Positions 26,766-34,693 of a stretch of DNA of 47,980 nt are shown here, piece after piece. How positions within the stretch are numbered: position 1 is the stretch's first letter; each line of letters starts with the position of its first letter. The DNA comes from Draconibacterium orientale. Lineage in GTDB: Bacteria > Bacteroidota > Bacteroidia > Bacteroidales > JAADGE01. The stretch is taken from NCBI GenBank assembly GCA_020721645.1, contig DYMH01000008.1:1-47980 (forward strand), given 5' to 3'. The translations under genes and the position numbers were made by a program. The notes beneath the pieces were generated by a model that had not been told where the DNA came from, did not search any database, and saw only the letters and a program-made list of their open reading frames with translations.

Positions 26766-28184
26766 ATGGATAATTTAGAACAAACCATACGCCAACTCGT
26801 TACCGAAGTCGTTAACGGAATCAACACAAATCAGCAACCGACACAATCATCGGGAAAACAAAGCGGAGTTTTTGCAAATATCAACGATGCAATTGATGCT
26901 GCTGTTGAAGCACATAAAGCCTTTATGCTGATTTCGCTCGAAACACGCAAGCGAATTATCGAAAATATGCGGAAAACTTCGCTCGACCATGTTGAAATCT
27001 TATCCAAAATGGCACAAGAAGAAACCGGCATGGGGCGTTGGGAAGATAAAGTTGTGAAAAATAAACTCGGAATATTTAAAACACCCGGAACGGAAGACGT
27101 GGTTCCGGAAAGTTTCTCCGATGATTACGGATTAACCATTGTCGAACACGCACCATACGGTGTTATCGGCTCCATTACTCCAAGCACAAACCCTACGGTT
27201 TCCATTATAAGCAACGCAATAGGAATGATAGCCGCAGGAAATACTGTGGTTTTCAACACACACCCGGCAGCAAAAAAAGTATCGGCATACACTATCAGCC
27301 TGCTCAATAAAGCAGTCGTTGAAGCCGGCGGTCCCGCAAATCTGCTGACTTGTGTCGAAGAACCGACCATTCAATCGGCAAAAGATTTGATGACTCACAA
27401 GAAAATAGCCATTATGGTCGTAACAGGCGGTCCGGCTGTTGTAAAAGTAGCAATGGACAGCGGTAAAAAAGTAATTGCAGCCGGTCCGGGAAATCCGCCC
27501 GTTGTTGTCGATGAAACCGCAGATATTGTAAAAGCTGCCAAAGACATTGTCGCCGGTGCAAGTTTCGATAACAATGTGATTTGCATTTGCGAAAAAGAAA
27601 TCATTGTCGTAGAATCGGTTGCCGATATGCTGAAACGCGAAATGGTTAAAGCCGGAGCTTACGAATTATCCAAAGACCAAATCAGAAAAGTTACCGAACT
27701 CGTTATTTCCGAAGCCGGACGACCGGGTTTTGAAGGTGCTGCAAACAAAAAATATGTCGGTAAAAACGCTTCATTCATCGCCAAAGATTTTGGATTGAAT
27801 ATACCGGATACAACTCGTTTGCTTCTGTGCGAAGTCGATAAAGATCACCCGCTAGTTTGGACAGAGCAATTGATGCCCGTCATGCCGCTCGTTCGCGTTA
27901 AAGATGTTGATGTTGCCATTGATTTGGCTGTGGAATGCGAACACGGTTTCCGCCATACCGCAATGATGCACTCTTTGAATATCGCCAAACTCAGCAAAAT
28001 GGCTAAAATGATGAACTGTTCCATCTTCGTAAAAAACGGACCAAGCTATGCCGGACTCGGACAAGGCGGTGCCGGATTCACATCATTTACAATCGCCAGC
28101 CCCACAGGAGAAGGTGTTACACGTGCTCGCACATTTACCCGTGAAAGACGGTGTACGATTGTTGATTATTTTAGGATTATTTGA
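26766..28184 (+). CDS. CoA-acylating aldehyde dehydrogenase (PduP-like), BMC cargo
   Basis: A 472-residue protein. Residues 1-20 (MDNLEQTIRQLVTEVVNGIN) form an amphipathic helix followed by a Gln/Ser linker, the layout of a BMC encapsulation peptide. The dehydrogenase domain follows, with PSTNPTVSIISN, the cofactor region VTGGPAVVKVAM, and the catalytic Cys273 in ASFDNNVICICEK. It ends with SPTGEGVTRARTFTRERRC and VDYFRII, as in PduP. It oxidises an aldehyde, here most likely acetaldehyde from the neighbouring aldolase, to acyl-CoA with NAD+. It lies directly before the AT-rich AAA/DUF4435 cassette. Confidence 0.95.
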   Translation: MDNLEQTIRQLVTEVVNGINTNQQPTQSSGKQSGVFANINDAIDAAVEAHKAFMLISLETRKRIIENMRKTSLDHVEILSKMAQEETGMGRWEDKVVKNKLGIFKTPGTEDVVPESFSDDYGLTIVEHAPYGVIGSITPSTNPTVSIISNAIGMIAAGNTVVFNTHPAAKKVSAYTISLLNKAVVEAGGPANLLTCVEEPTIQSAKDLMTHKKIAIMVVTGGPAVVKVAMDSGKKVIAAGPGNPPVVVDETADIVKAAKDIVAGASFDNNVICICEKEIIVVESVADMLKREMVKAGAYELSKDQIRKVTELVISEAGRPGFEGAANKKYVGKNASFIAKDFGLNIPDTTRLLLCEVDKDHPLVWTEQLMPVMPLVRVKDVDVAIDLAVECEHGFRHTAMMHSLNIAKLSKMAKMMNCSIFVKNGPSYAGLGQGGAGFTSFTIASPTGEGVTRARTFTRERRCTIVDYFRII

Positions 28185-28230
28185 TTTTTTGAGATTGGAG
28201 AAGTTAGAAATGAGAAAAAGTTTACATCAT

Positions 28231-28257
28231 TTGATTAATAAAAAACATTTACTTTTG
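28231..28257 (+). promoter_or_regulatory. Promoter-like sequence before the AAA/DUF4435 cassette
   Basis: TTG at 28231-28233 and TACTTTTG at 28250-28257 match the Bacteroidota -33 and -7 elements with a 16-base spacer (19-21 is more usual). Start of transcription would fall about 18 bases before the ATPase ATG, suggesting that the cassette is transcribed on its own. Confidence 0.5.
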
Positions 28258-28279
28258 CGAATAATTAAAAAGTTAAAAT

Positions 28280-29218
28280 ATGCCGGAAAATATTAATTAT
28301 ATCAGTAAAGTAGAAATATCAAATCTGTGGAATAGGTTTAATATTGAATGGAATTTAAATTCAGACATCAATATTTTGGCAGGAATAAACGGGAGCGGAA
28401 AAACGACAATTATAGGTCTAATGCTTCTCGCTATGGGAAGGGGATATAGTTCAGAAATGGTCAGTTCGGAAATTGAATTTGATACAACAATTGTAACATT
28501 CAATAATGGTAATCAATATATAATTCATAAAAATAATCCGATAACCTTAGATAAATTTGTTGATAATTATATTGAAACTCTTGCTCAGATTAAAATTGAT
28601 ATTGTAAGCACTTTTGATACATTTCTTCAAACAAATGAAAGCGTAAGAAAATTATCTGATGACAATGTCAAAACCGAATTAGATTGGGAAATATATCAAC
28701 TCCAAAAAAAATATATAAATTATCAATTAAATATCAGCAAACGAAAAGATTTTATTCTTGAAACAGCGAATGATATCAAAGAAGAACTAAAAAGAATAAG
28801 ACAACCACATATTGATTTTTTAAATATGATTGATAATCTTTTTAAAGAAACGGGGAAAAGTATCAACAGAGAAAAGAATGAAATCAATTTTGTAACCGAA
28901 GACGGAAAAGAAATATCGCCTTATCAACTTTCATCGGGTGAAAAACAGTTATTACTGATACTTCTTAAAGTTTTAGTACAAGACAACAAACCGTCTATTT
29001 TGTTTATGGACGAACCGGAATTATCGTTGCATATTGATTGGCAAAAAAAACTAATACAATACATCAGAGAACTCAATCCGAATGTTCAAATAATTATTGC
29101 CACACATTCACCAGCAGTAATTATGGAAGGCTGGCTCGACAAAGTAACCGAAGTCAGTGATATTACCAAGAAAACACAAGCCGTTTTAAATTTGAAAAAT
29201 GACGACACTCAAAGATAA
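28280..29218 (+). CDS. AAA/ABC-type ATPase (OLD/SMC-like), paired with a DUF4435 protein
   Basis: A 312-residue ATPase. Walker A is GINGSGKTT (35-43), the ABC signature is LSSGEKQ (217-223), Walker B with catalytic Glu is ILFMDEPE (240-247) and the H-loop is ATHSP (274-278). Between Walker A and the signature is a ~100-residue helical, Lys/Glu-rich segment like a short coiled-coil insert. This is the AAA_21/OLD-type layout seen in many anti-phage ATPases. Its last 20 bases overlap the DUF4435 gene. The DNA is much more AT-rich than the flanking BMC genes (12 of 60 G+C at 28681-28740), suggesting separate acquisition. No BMC role is apparent. Confidence 0.92.
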   Translation: MPENINYISKVEISNLWNRFNIEWNLNSDINILAGINGSGKTTIIGLMLLAMGRGYSSEMVSSEIEFDTTIVTFNNGNQYIIHKNNPITLDKFVDNYIETLAQIKIDIVSTFDTFLQTNESVRKLSDDNVKTELDWEIYQLQKKYINYQLNISKRKDFILETANDIKEELKRIRQPHIDFLNMIDNLFKETGKSINREKNEINFVTEDGKEISPYQLSSGEKQLLLILLKVLVQDNKPSILFMDEPELSLHIDWQKKLIQYIRELNPNVQIIIATHSPAVIMEGWLDKVTEVSDITKKTQAVLNLKNDDTQR

Positions 29219-30230
29219 TCTCAGTTCCGATTATTTGGGTGCGTTCGCCAAACTAAAACCGAAAAAAGCACCGAAAAACATATTGGTTTATGTTGAAAGT
29301 TATGAAGATATTGCATTTTGGCGAAGTATTTTAATGTCTTTCGAAAATCAACAAATTCAGTTCGATATACAATTACCGTCAAAAACTACATTGGCAAAAG
29401 GCAAAAATAAAGCCTTACAAAAAACGAACGAAATATTTGAATATATTCCGCTCAGAAATTTAGGAAATTATTTACTCATATGTGTCGACAGCGATTACGA
29501 TTATCTGTTGAAAGATTATTCCGAATATTCAAAAATCATCAACAGCAACGATTTTATTTTTCAGACATATTCCTATTCTATTGAAAACCTAAAATGTTAT
29601 GCAGAAAGTCTCCATTCTATTTGTGTATCAGCCACTTTAAACGATAAAGTTCTTATTAATTTTAGTGAATTAATGAAAACTTATTCCAATATTGTTTATG
29701 ATTTATTTCTCTGGAATTTATTCTTTTATAAAACCGGTGATTTCTGTACGTTTACATTAAAAATGTTTTGCAATATTATAAAAGTGCTGGAAGAACCTAA
29801 AATTGATGAATTTGGTAAATCGGCATTAGTTGAACTGTCAATTCGTGTAAACCAAAAAATCGAGGAATTAGAAATCGCTTTTGCCGATAATATTGAAGAT
29901 GTTAAAAAACTTGGAACGAGTTTACTTGAATTAGGTTTAAATCAAGAGAACGCTTATCTTTTTATTCAAGGACATACGATTTTTGATAATGTTGTTTTAA
30001 TGTTTTTAAAACCGATTTGTAAACAGTTGAAAACCGAACACGAAATCACGATAAAAAAATCGGCTAAACACGAAGCAGAGAGAACTTATTCAATGAATCA
30101 ATATCACAACCAAATAAAAATGAATAAAGTAGAAGTATTACTCTCAAATAATACAGAATTCAAACAAATCTTTCTTTATCAAAAAATAAAAAGTGATTTA
30201 GAACACTATATCAATAATTTATCGAACTAA
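29199..30230 (+). CDS. DUF4435 (TOPRIM-like) protein, partner of the ATPase
   Basis: A 343-residue protein. Residues 27-105 show a TOPRIM-like core: NILVYVESYEDIAFWRSIL with Glu33, then LLICVDSDYDYLL with Asp97 and Asp99. It continues with FQTYSYSIENLKCYAES, a segment typical of DUF4435, and a long helical C-terminus. In OLD-family and related systems a TOPRIM nuclease domain works with an ABC-type ATPase; here the two are separate, overlapping genes. The pair resembles candidate defence modules, but no tested system is claimed to match. It is followed, 53 bases later, by the third BMC-P gene. Confidence 0.85.
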   Translation: MTTLKDNLSSDYLGAFAKLKPKKAPKNILVYVESYEDIAFWRSILMSFENQQIQFDIQLPSKTTLAKGKNKALQKTNEIFEYIPLRNLGNYLLICVDSDYDYLLKDYSEYSKIINSNDFIFQTYSYSIENLKCYAESLHSICVSATLNDKVLINFSELMKTYSNIVYDLFLWNLFFYKTGDFCTFTLKMFCNIIKVLEEPKIDEFGKSALVELSIRVNQKIEELEIAFADNIEDVKKLGTSLLELGLNQENAYLFIQGHTIFDNVVLMFLKPICKQLKTEHEITIKKSAKHEAERTYSMNQYHNQIKMNKVEVLLSNNTEFKQIFLYQKIKSDLEHYINNLSN

Positions 30231-30283
30231 TTATTAAAAAATTGGTATAATAAGGACTTTATAATCTTTACAGACTAAACTTA

Positions 30284-30559
30284 ATGAAAATAGGAAAAAT
30301 AATCGGTCGCGTGGTCAGTACCAAAAAAGTTGAATCTTTTGAAGGATTAAAATTTCTTTTAGTATTGCCTTTAAATGAAAATCTAAAACCGGAAGGCGAG
30401 GCATTTGTTGCTTTGGATATGATTCGATGCGGAACCGGCGAAATCGTTTATTACGAAACCAGCCGCGAAGGCGGACGTGTTTTGGAAACACTTCAAAATC
30501 CGTGCGATGCCGCCGTTATGGGAATTATCGACAACATAACTTTGGAGGATACGAAATGA
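30284..30559 (+). CDS. BMC-P vertex protein 3 (EutN/CcmL family)
   Basis: A 91-residue protein: MKIGKIIGRVVSTKKVESFE, LKFLLVLPLN, FVALDMIRCGTGEIVYYETS and AVMGIIDNITL. It is the first shell gene after the AAA/DUF4435 cassette. Its stop overlaps the start of BMC-P4 by 4 bases (ATGA), so the two are translationally coupled. The CGTGE turn differs from the other copies. Confidence 0.93.
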   Translation: MKIGKIIGRVVSTKKVESFEGLKFLLVLPLNENLKPEGEAFVALDMIRCGTGEIVYYETSREGGRVLETLQNPCDAAVMGIIDNITLEDTK

Positions 30560-30825
30560 TATTAGGGAAAATTATCGGAAATGTGGTTTCCACAATCAAA
30601 GAAAAAGGTTACGAATCGAAAAAAATATTGATTGTTCAGCCGATTGACCCGGAAGGGAAATCCTACGGAAAATCGTATCTCGCCGTTGATGCCGCACAAG
30701 CAGGAATAGGCGATATTGTTCTCACGATGGACGAAGGAGGCTCGTCCCGTTCGATTATCAACGAACCCGATTCATTAACCGTTAAATTGGTGATTGTCGG
30801 CATTGTAGATAAAATATCAGTATAA
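30556..30825 (+). CDS. BMC-P vertex protein 4 (EutN/CcmL family)
   Basis: An 89-residue protein: MILGKIIGNVVSTIKEKGYE, KILIVQPIDPEGKSYGKSYL, AVDAAQAGIGDIVLTMDEGG and the end IVGIVDKISV. The ATG at 30556 is used although the frame is open further upstream, because it begins the conserved first strand and overlaps the BMC-P3 stop. It is the fourth vertex-type protein of the locus. The isomerase gene follows after 20 bases. Confidence 0.93.
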   Translation: MILGKIIGNVVSTIKEKGYESKKILIVQPIDPEGKSYGKSYLAVDAAQAGIGDIVLTMDEGGSSRSIINEPDSLTVKLVIVGIVDKISV

Positions 30826-30845
30826 AATTGAATGAATATCAAATA

Positions 30846-31319
30846 ATGAGCGAATCAACGAACATACAAGATACAGTAAAACGGATTGCAATAGGTGCCG
30901 ATCACGGTTCTTTCGATGCAAAAGAAATACTAAAAACGTATCTAACCAATATCGGATATAAAGTAATCGACGTGGGGACAAAAAATAATGTCGATAAAGT
31001 CGATTATCCCGATTTTGCGGCGGCAGTTGCAAAAAAAGTTACAAACGGCGATTGTGAACGCGGTATAATGTTAGATGCTGCCGGAATCGGTTCATCAATG
31101 GCTTGCAATAAAATAAAAGGAATTCGAGCTGCACTTTGTTGGAGTGATAAAACAATAATCAACAGTCGCCAGCATAACAACGCGAACGTTTTAACTATGG
31201 GCACAGCCCAACATTCATTGGCAGAGCTTTGTACAATGGCAAAACTCTGGCTCGAAACCCGATTCGAAGGCGGACGACATTGGACACGAATAAACAAAAT
31301 TACAGCATTGGAAAAATAA
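30846..31319 (+). CDS. RpiB/LacAB-family sugar-phosphate isomerase with altered active site
   Basis: A 157-residue protein aligning end to end with ribose-5-phosphate isomerase B: GADHGSFDAKEILKTYL (Asp19, His20), KVIDVGT, VDYPDFAAAVA, SRQHNNANVL (His110) and EGGRHWTRI (Arg144). The catalytic loop that reads CGTGVG in E. coli RpiB is DAAGIG here, so the base Cys is Asp77 and the following Gly and Thr are both Ala. Mycobacterial RpiB uses a Glu a few positions later; that position is Ser here. The enzyme probably isomerises a sugar phosphate upstream of DeoC, but substrate and mechanism may differ. The ATG at 30846 is preferred over a TTG at 30828. Confidence 0.88.
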   Translation: MSESTNIQDTVKRIAIGADHGSFDAKEILKTYLTNIGYKVIDVGTKNNVDKVDYPDFAAAVAKKVTNGDCERGIMLDAAGIGSSMACNKIKGIRAALCWSDKTIINSRQHNNANVLTMGTAQHSLAELCTMAKLWLETRFEGGRHWTRINKITALEK

Positions 31320-31358
31320 TGGACAATGGATAATTGACAATGGATAATGGATAATTAT
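31320..31358. repeat. ACAATGGATAATT-type repeats between the isomerase gene and deoC
   Basis: The gap of 67 bases contains two copies of ACAATGGATAATT-like sequence and further AATGGAT words, the same sort of AT-rich 6-7-base word repeats as in other gaps of this window. No promoter is evident. Confidence 0.6.
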
Positions 31359-31386
31359 ATTAACTGAAATAAATAGTTTTAAAATA

Positions 31387-32172
31387 ATGGATAATAAAGA
31401 ATTGATTGAAAAAATCACACAAGAAGTGATGTCGAAACTCAAAACGACCTTGGATTCGGGAAAAAACGACGGCTCAAAATCACAAACTAAAAGCGGCATA
31501 ACAGCTACCGAACTTGCCGGATACATCGACCACACGCTTTTAAAACCGGAAGCTGTTGCTTCGCAGTTCGACCAATTGTGTGCCGAAGCATTGCAATACC
31601 AATTTATGTCGGTTTGCGTAAATTCGGGTTGGGTAAGTCATGTTGCTAAGAAATTGAGAGGTTCGGACATTAAAGTATGTTCGGTCATCGGATTTCCGCT
31701 TGGGGCAATGGACAGTAGAAGTAAAGCCATTGAAGCCCGCGGTGCTATTGAAAACGGAGCCAACGAATTGGATATGGTGATTAATGTCGGAGCATTGAAA
31801 TCGGGCAACCTGAAAGTTGTTGAAGAAGACATTCGTGCGGTAAAACGTGCAGGTCGCAGTAATACTGTCCTTAAAGTGATACTGGAGACTTCGCTTTTAA
31901 CCGATGACGAAATCGTTATAGCTTGCGAAATATCTAAGAAAGCAGATGCCGATTTCGTGAAAACCAGCACCGGTTTTTCAACAGCCGGTGCAACAACGGA
32001 ACACGTAGCTTTGATGCGTCGAGTGGTTGGACCCAATATGGGTGTGAAGGCAAGCGGCGGGATTTCGAGTTGGGACAAAGCCGTTTCCATGCTCAATGCC
32101 GGAGCCAACCGTTTGGGTTGCGGGGCAAGTGTGGCAGTGGTAACAGGCGGCAATACTACCGAAAAATATTAA
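31387..32172 (+). CDS. deoC: Deoxyribose-phosphate aldolase, BMC cargo
   Basis: A 261-residue class I aldolase, about 35 residues longer than free DeoC because of an N-terminal extension. Residues 1-22 ([20 protein letters not shown]) form an amphipathic helix and 23-38 a polar linker, as in encapsulated enzymes; the helix resembles that of the dehydrogenase. The catalytic residues are all present: Asp129 in NELDMVIN, Schiff-base Lys192 in FVKTSTGFS and Lys221 in GVKASGGI. DeoC cleaves 2-deoxyribose 5-phosphate to glyceraldehyde 3-phosphate and acetaldehyde, which the dehydrogenase can convert to acetyl-CoA. It ends the BMC operon, followed by a terminator. Confidence 0.96.
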   Translation: MDNKELIEKITQEVMSKLKTTLDSGKNDGSKSQTKSGITATELAGYIDHTLLKPEAVASQFDQLCAEALQYQFMSVCVNSGWVSHVAKKLRGSDIKVCSVIGFPLGAMDSRSKAIEARGAIENGANELDMVINVGALKSGNLKVVEEDIRAVKRAGRSNTVLKVILETSLLTDDEIVIACEISKKADADFVKTSTGFSTAGATTEHVALMRRVVGPNMGVKASGGISSWDKAVSMLNAGANRLGCGASVAVVTGGNTTEKY

Positions 32173-32195
32173 ATCCTATCATTCACTAAAATAAA

Positions 32196-32220
32196 AAACC
32201 GAAGACGATTGCTTCGGTTT
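32196..32220. terminator. Bidirectional terminator between deoC and a lipoprotein gene
   Basis: A 9-bp stem AAACCGAAG / CTTCGGTTT with a 7-base loop, with A and T runs on the two sides. It lies between the convergent deoC and lipoprotein genes and marks the end of the BMC locus. Confidence 0.88.
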
Positions 32221-32241
32221 CTTTATTTTTTTTCAGTTTGA

Positions 32242-33045
32242 TTACTTTTGTAAATCTACGACAACCGAAATTCCTAATTTTGTAACTTTAACCAAAGAAT
32301 TACATACCATTGCATTTGTAGAATCACCATCTTCATCGAAATTTAAAATAGCACCATCTCCAAAAGTTACAGTTCCTGCTTTGGGAAATTTGCACCCATT
32401 TGCTTTAATAATACCAATAGAAGCAGTTGAAAATTGAACGCCTGCGGCGTTTGTTCCGCTTGAACTCCCATTAATTTCAAGCACATTATCCGATAAAATT
32501 AGCGGAGTTAGTGCACCTTCAATCATTTTAAAAGTTTGTGTTGAATTATACGAAATCGTTTTCCCATCGGTTTTTGTTAATACACAATTAGTTGCCGTAA
32601 TGGTATGTTCCGGATAGGGTAATATTTTTTTATATGTTCCCGTAATGGTTCCTTCAAATTTATTGCCGTCGAAACTGTAATTTTCAAAAGTTGTTGTTAA
32701 AGTGGCTCCTTCACCCCAAATTTTGTCGAAGGTAACATAAATCACACCGGTATATAAAACACCGTTACCCAAAGCCTCACATCCTTCGGCAGGGAATGTA
32801 ATTTTAATACGCTTCGGGAAAACACCCGGTTCCGAAAGAAGATCAATTGTAGCACAACCTATAGATTTTCCGCCGTCACCGCCGTCTCCGGCAATAGCAA
32901 AAGCATCGGCAGTTGCGGATTGTGCACGCGCATCGTCTTGTGCAGATTGTGTATCGACAGAGGTATCCGTTTTTTCGCAAGCACTCAATGTAAATACTGC
33001 AAGAGCAAATAGAATTGCCGAAATTTTTAAAATACTTTTTTTCAT
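32242..33045 (-). CDS. Lipoprotein of unknown function
   Basis: A 267-residue protein with a lipoprotein signal peptide (ILFALAVFTLSAC, Cys23) and a low-complexity Ala/Asp/Gly region (about 30-60) leading to a beta-rich domain of about 200 residues (IGCATIDLLSEPGVFPKRIK, GVLYTGVIYVTF, FEGTITGTYKKI). Several cysteines (64, 89, 153, 218, 248 region) could form disulphides. The family is not recognised; the surface position is inferred from the lipobox. It stands alone on the minus strand after the BMC terminator. Confidence 0.75.
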   Translation of the reverse strand: MKKSILKISAILFALAVFTLSACEKTDTSVDTQSAQDDARAQSATADAFAIAGDGGDGGKSIGCATIDLLSEPGVFPKRIKITFPAEGCEALGNGVLYTGVIYVTFDKIWGEGATLTTTFENYSFDGNKFEGTITGTYKKILPYPEHTITATNCVLTKTDGKTISYNSTQTFKMIEGALTPLILSDNVLEINGSSSGTNAAGVQFSTASIGIIKANGCKFPKAGTVTFGDGAILNFDEDGDSTNAMVCNSLVKVTKLGISVVVDLQK

Positions 33046-33150
33046 AATACTTTTTGTTAGTTAATTTTAGATAAGACACTTTTCAATTTGTAAAAGTTGC
33101 ATATTTAATACACAAGAAATACATTTTACCCTCATCGAAAATAAAAAAAA

Positions 33151-34659
33151 TTAATCAATTAAGCCAATATCTTGTTTTTCACGACAGAACAACAAATTGA
33201 TGCCGAAATGGAAACTTACTTTTTTGGTATTTCTAATCCACCTGTCGCTGAGCGAACTTTCGTTTGCAGCCCAAAACGGAACAGCAATATTATCGCTTAA
33301 AAAATACATTTGAACGGGACCGATTTTGTATGCTAATCCAAGTCCGATATTGTTATTCATTTTATTCCAGCGGGACCAACTTGCGGAAAGCGACCATGCT
33401 TTCAAAAAATTGGCATTCGCCGAAACGGTCCAAACATTATACAATTTTTTATCCAAGAAATATCCGCGATAGAGCAACCCCATGTCGAACCATTTTGTGG
33501 GGGCATAGTTGGCACCCAAATAAATTTTTGTTTGCAGTGCAGTTTTATAAGCCGCCGAGGATTCTTTCGGATTGATAAATTGTTTTAAAGAATCCGAAAT
33601 ATCGTCTGTTAAGCTGTCAAGCCATGTTGTGGTGCCGGCATTGACCACGGAATTGTAATCACCGTAATATTTTGCCATATCAATCCCCGAAACTACAAAC
33701 TGCCCGGATTGTGTTAATGTTTTTGCATTATCTTTCCATTTAATAAATCCTAAATCAATAATACTTCCGGAAACTGAAAATTGATTATCAATTTTATAAT
33801 CGAAACCAATGTCGATACCAAATCCTCGATTATTCGTAAAGAGAAAAGAATTGCGATTTTCGTTTAAAAATTTTTCGACCTGAGCAGACGAATCCGGGTC
33901 AAATTCGGTTATCTCGGCACCATCGATAAAATTTGACGAATCGCGGGTAAACCCCCAACCTACCGGAACCGAAGAACGAATATCAAAATCAGTATCGAAG
34001 TTCCAATCATAAATTGCGGTATCGGCTGTACTTGTAGCCCATGAGAGGTTTAATTTATTAGATTGAAGATTTGCCAATCCCGAAAGATATTTAATTTTTA
34101 CGCCAAGTGTTAAACCGTTATAGAATTTTTTCGATAATCCTGCGGCAAATTCGTGATAGATTGATAAATTTTCTTTAATTCCGAGGTTTAAAGGGATTCC
34201 GGTTTCCGAGTAATTACCACGTCGCAGGGAAACGTAATCGCGGGGGAACATGAACTGCTCGTTGATATTTGTAGAGATTCCGAACGTAAAATACCATTCT
34301 TGTTTTATACGAAATCCAAAATTTATGAGGGAATATTTATAATCGAAGGTCAGATAGTTTTTACTTTCTAAAGCGTTTTCGATTTTATCAAGGTCTATCA
34401 TAAAACTGTCTAATTCGGTGGGCATTTGTTTAAAAATATCTTTATAAACAAAACCGGTGTTGTTGATATCAAAATACAAACTCGAAAGAGCCGGAAAGCC
34501 GACAAAAGCTTTGCAGCTTGGATTTTTTGCAGGATTGGTATTGTTGATTTGAGGAACGTGCGACATGTTATACAATAAATTATCTTGCGAATAAATTGAG
34601 TTAGATACAAGTAAAAATAAAATTGTCGCAAAAAATACTATTAGGCTATTTTTTTTCAT
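33151..34659 (-). CDS. DUF5723-type outer-membrane protein
   Basis: A 502-residue protein with signal peptide (IVFFATILFLLVSNSIYSQ) followed by NPAKNPSCKAFVGFPALSSL, the asparagine-rich entry typical of DUF5723 proteins, and many alternating amphipathic strands (LINFGFRIKQEWYFTFGIST, FGIDIGFDYKIDNQFSVSGS) ending in FHFGINLLF. It is predicted as an outer-membrane barrel of Bacteroidota with unknown role. It follows a lipoprotein gene at 34 bases in an apparent operon with dusB. Confidence 0.82.
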   Translation of the reverse strand: MKKNSLIVFFATILFLLVSNSIYSQDNLLYNMSHVPQINNTNPAKNPSCKAFVGFPALSSLYFDINNTGFVYKDIFKQMPTELDSFMIDLDKIENALESKNYLTFDYKYSLINFGFRIKQEWYFTFGISTNINEQFMFPRDYVSLRRGNYSETGIPLNLGIKENLSIYHEFAAGLSKKFYNGLTLGVKIKYLSGLANLQSNKLNLSWATSTADTAIYDWNFDTDFDIRSSVPVGWGFTRDSSNFIDGAEITEFDPDSSAQVEKFLNENRNSFLFTNNRGFGIDIGFDYKIDNQFSVSGSIIDLGFIKWKDNAKTLTQSGQFVVSGIDMAKYYGDYNSVVNAGTTTWLDSLTDDISDSLKQFINPKESSAAYKTALQTKIYLGANYAPTKWFDMGLLYRGYFLDKKLYNVWTVSANANFLKAWSLSASWSRWNKMNNNIGLGLAYKIGPVQMYFLSDNIAVPFWAANESSLSDRWIRNTKKVSFHFGINLLFCREKQDIGLID

Positions 34660-34693
34660 AACTGAAATTATCTATTTATATTATAATTTTATA

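Noticed and set aside
26766-28184. Dehydrogenase gene disrupted by the following cassette
   Set aside because: The C-terminus ends with the family-typical VDYFRII and its own stop codon, so the gene is complete.
28185-30283. Insertion sequence or transposon carrying the AAA/DUF4435 genes
   Set aside because: No transposase, inverted terminal repeats or target-site duplication could be seen at either edge; integration by homologous exchange remains possible.
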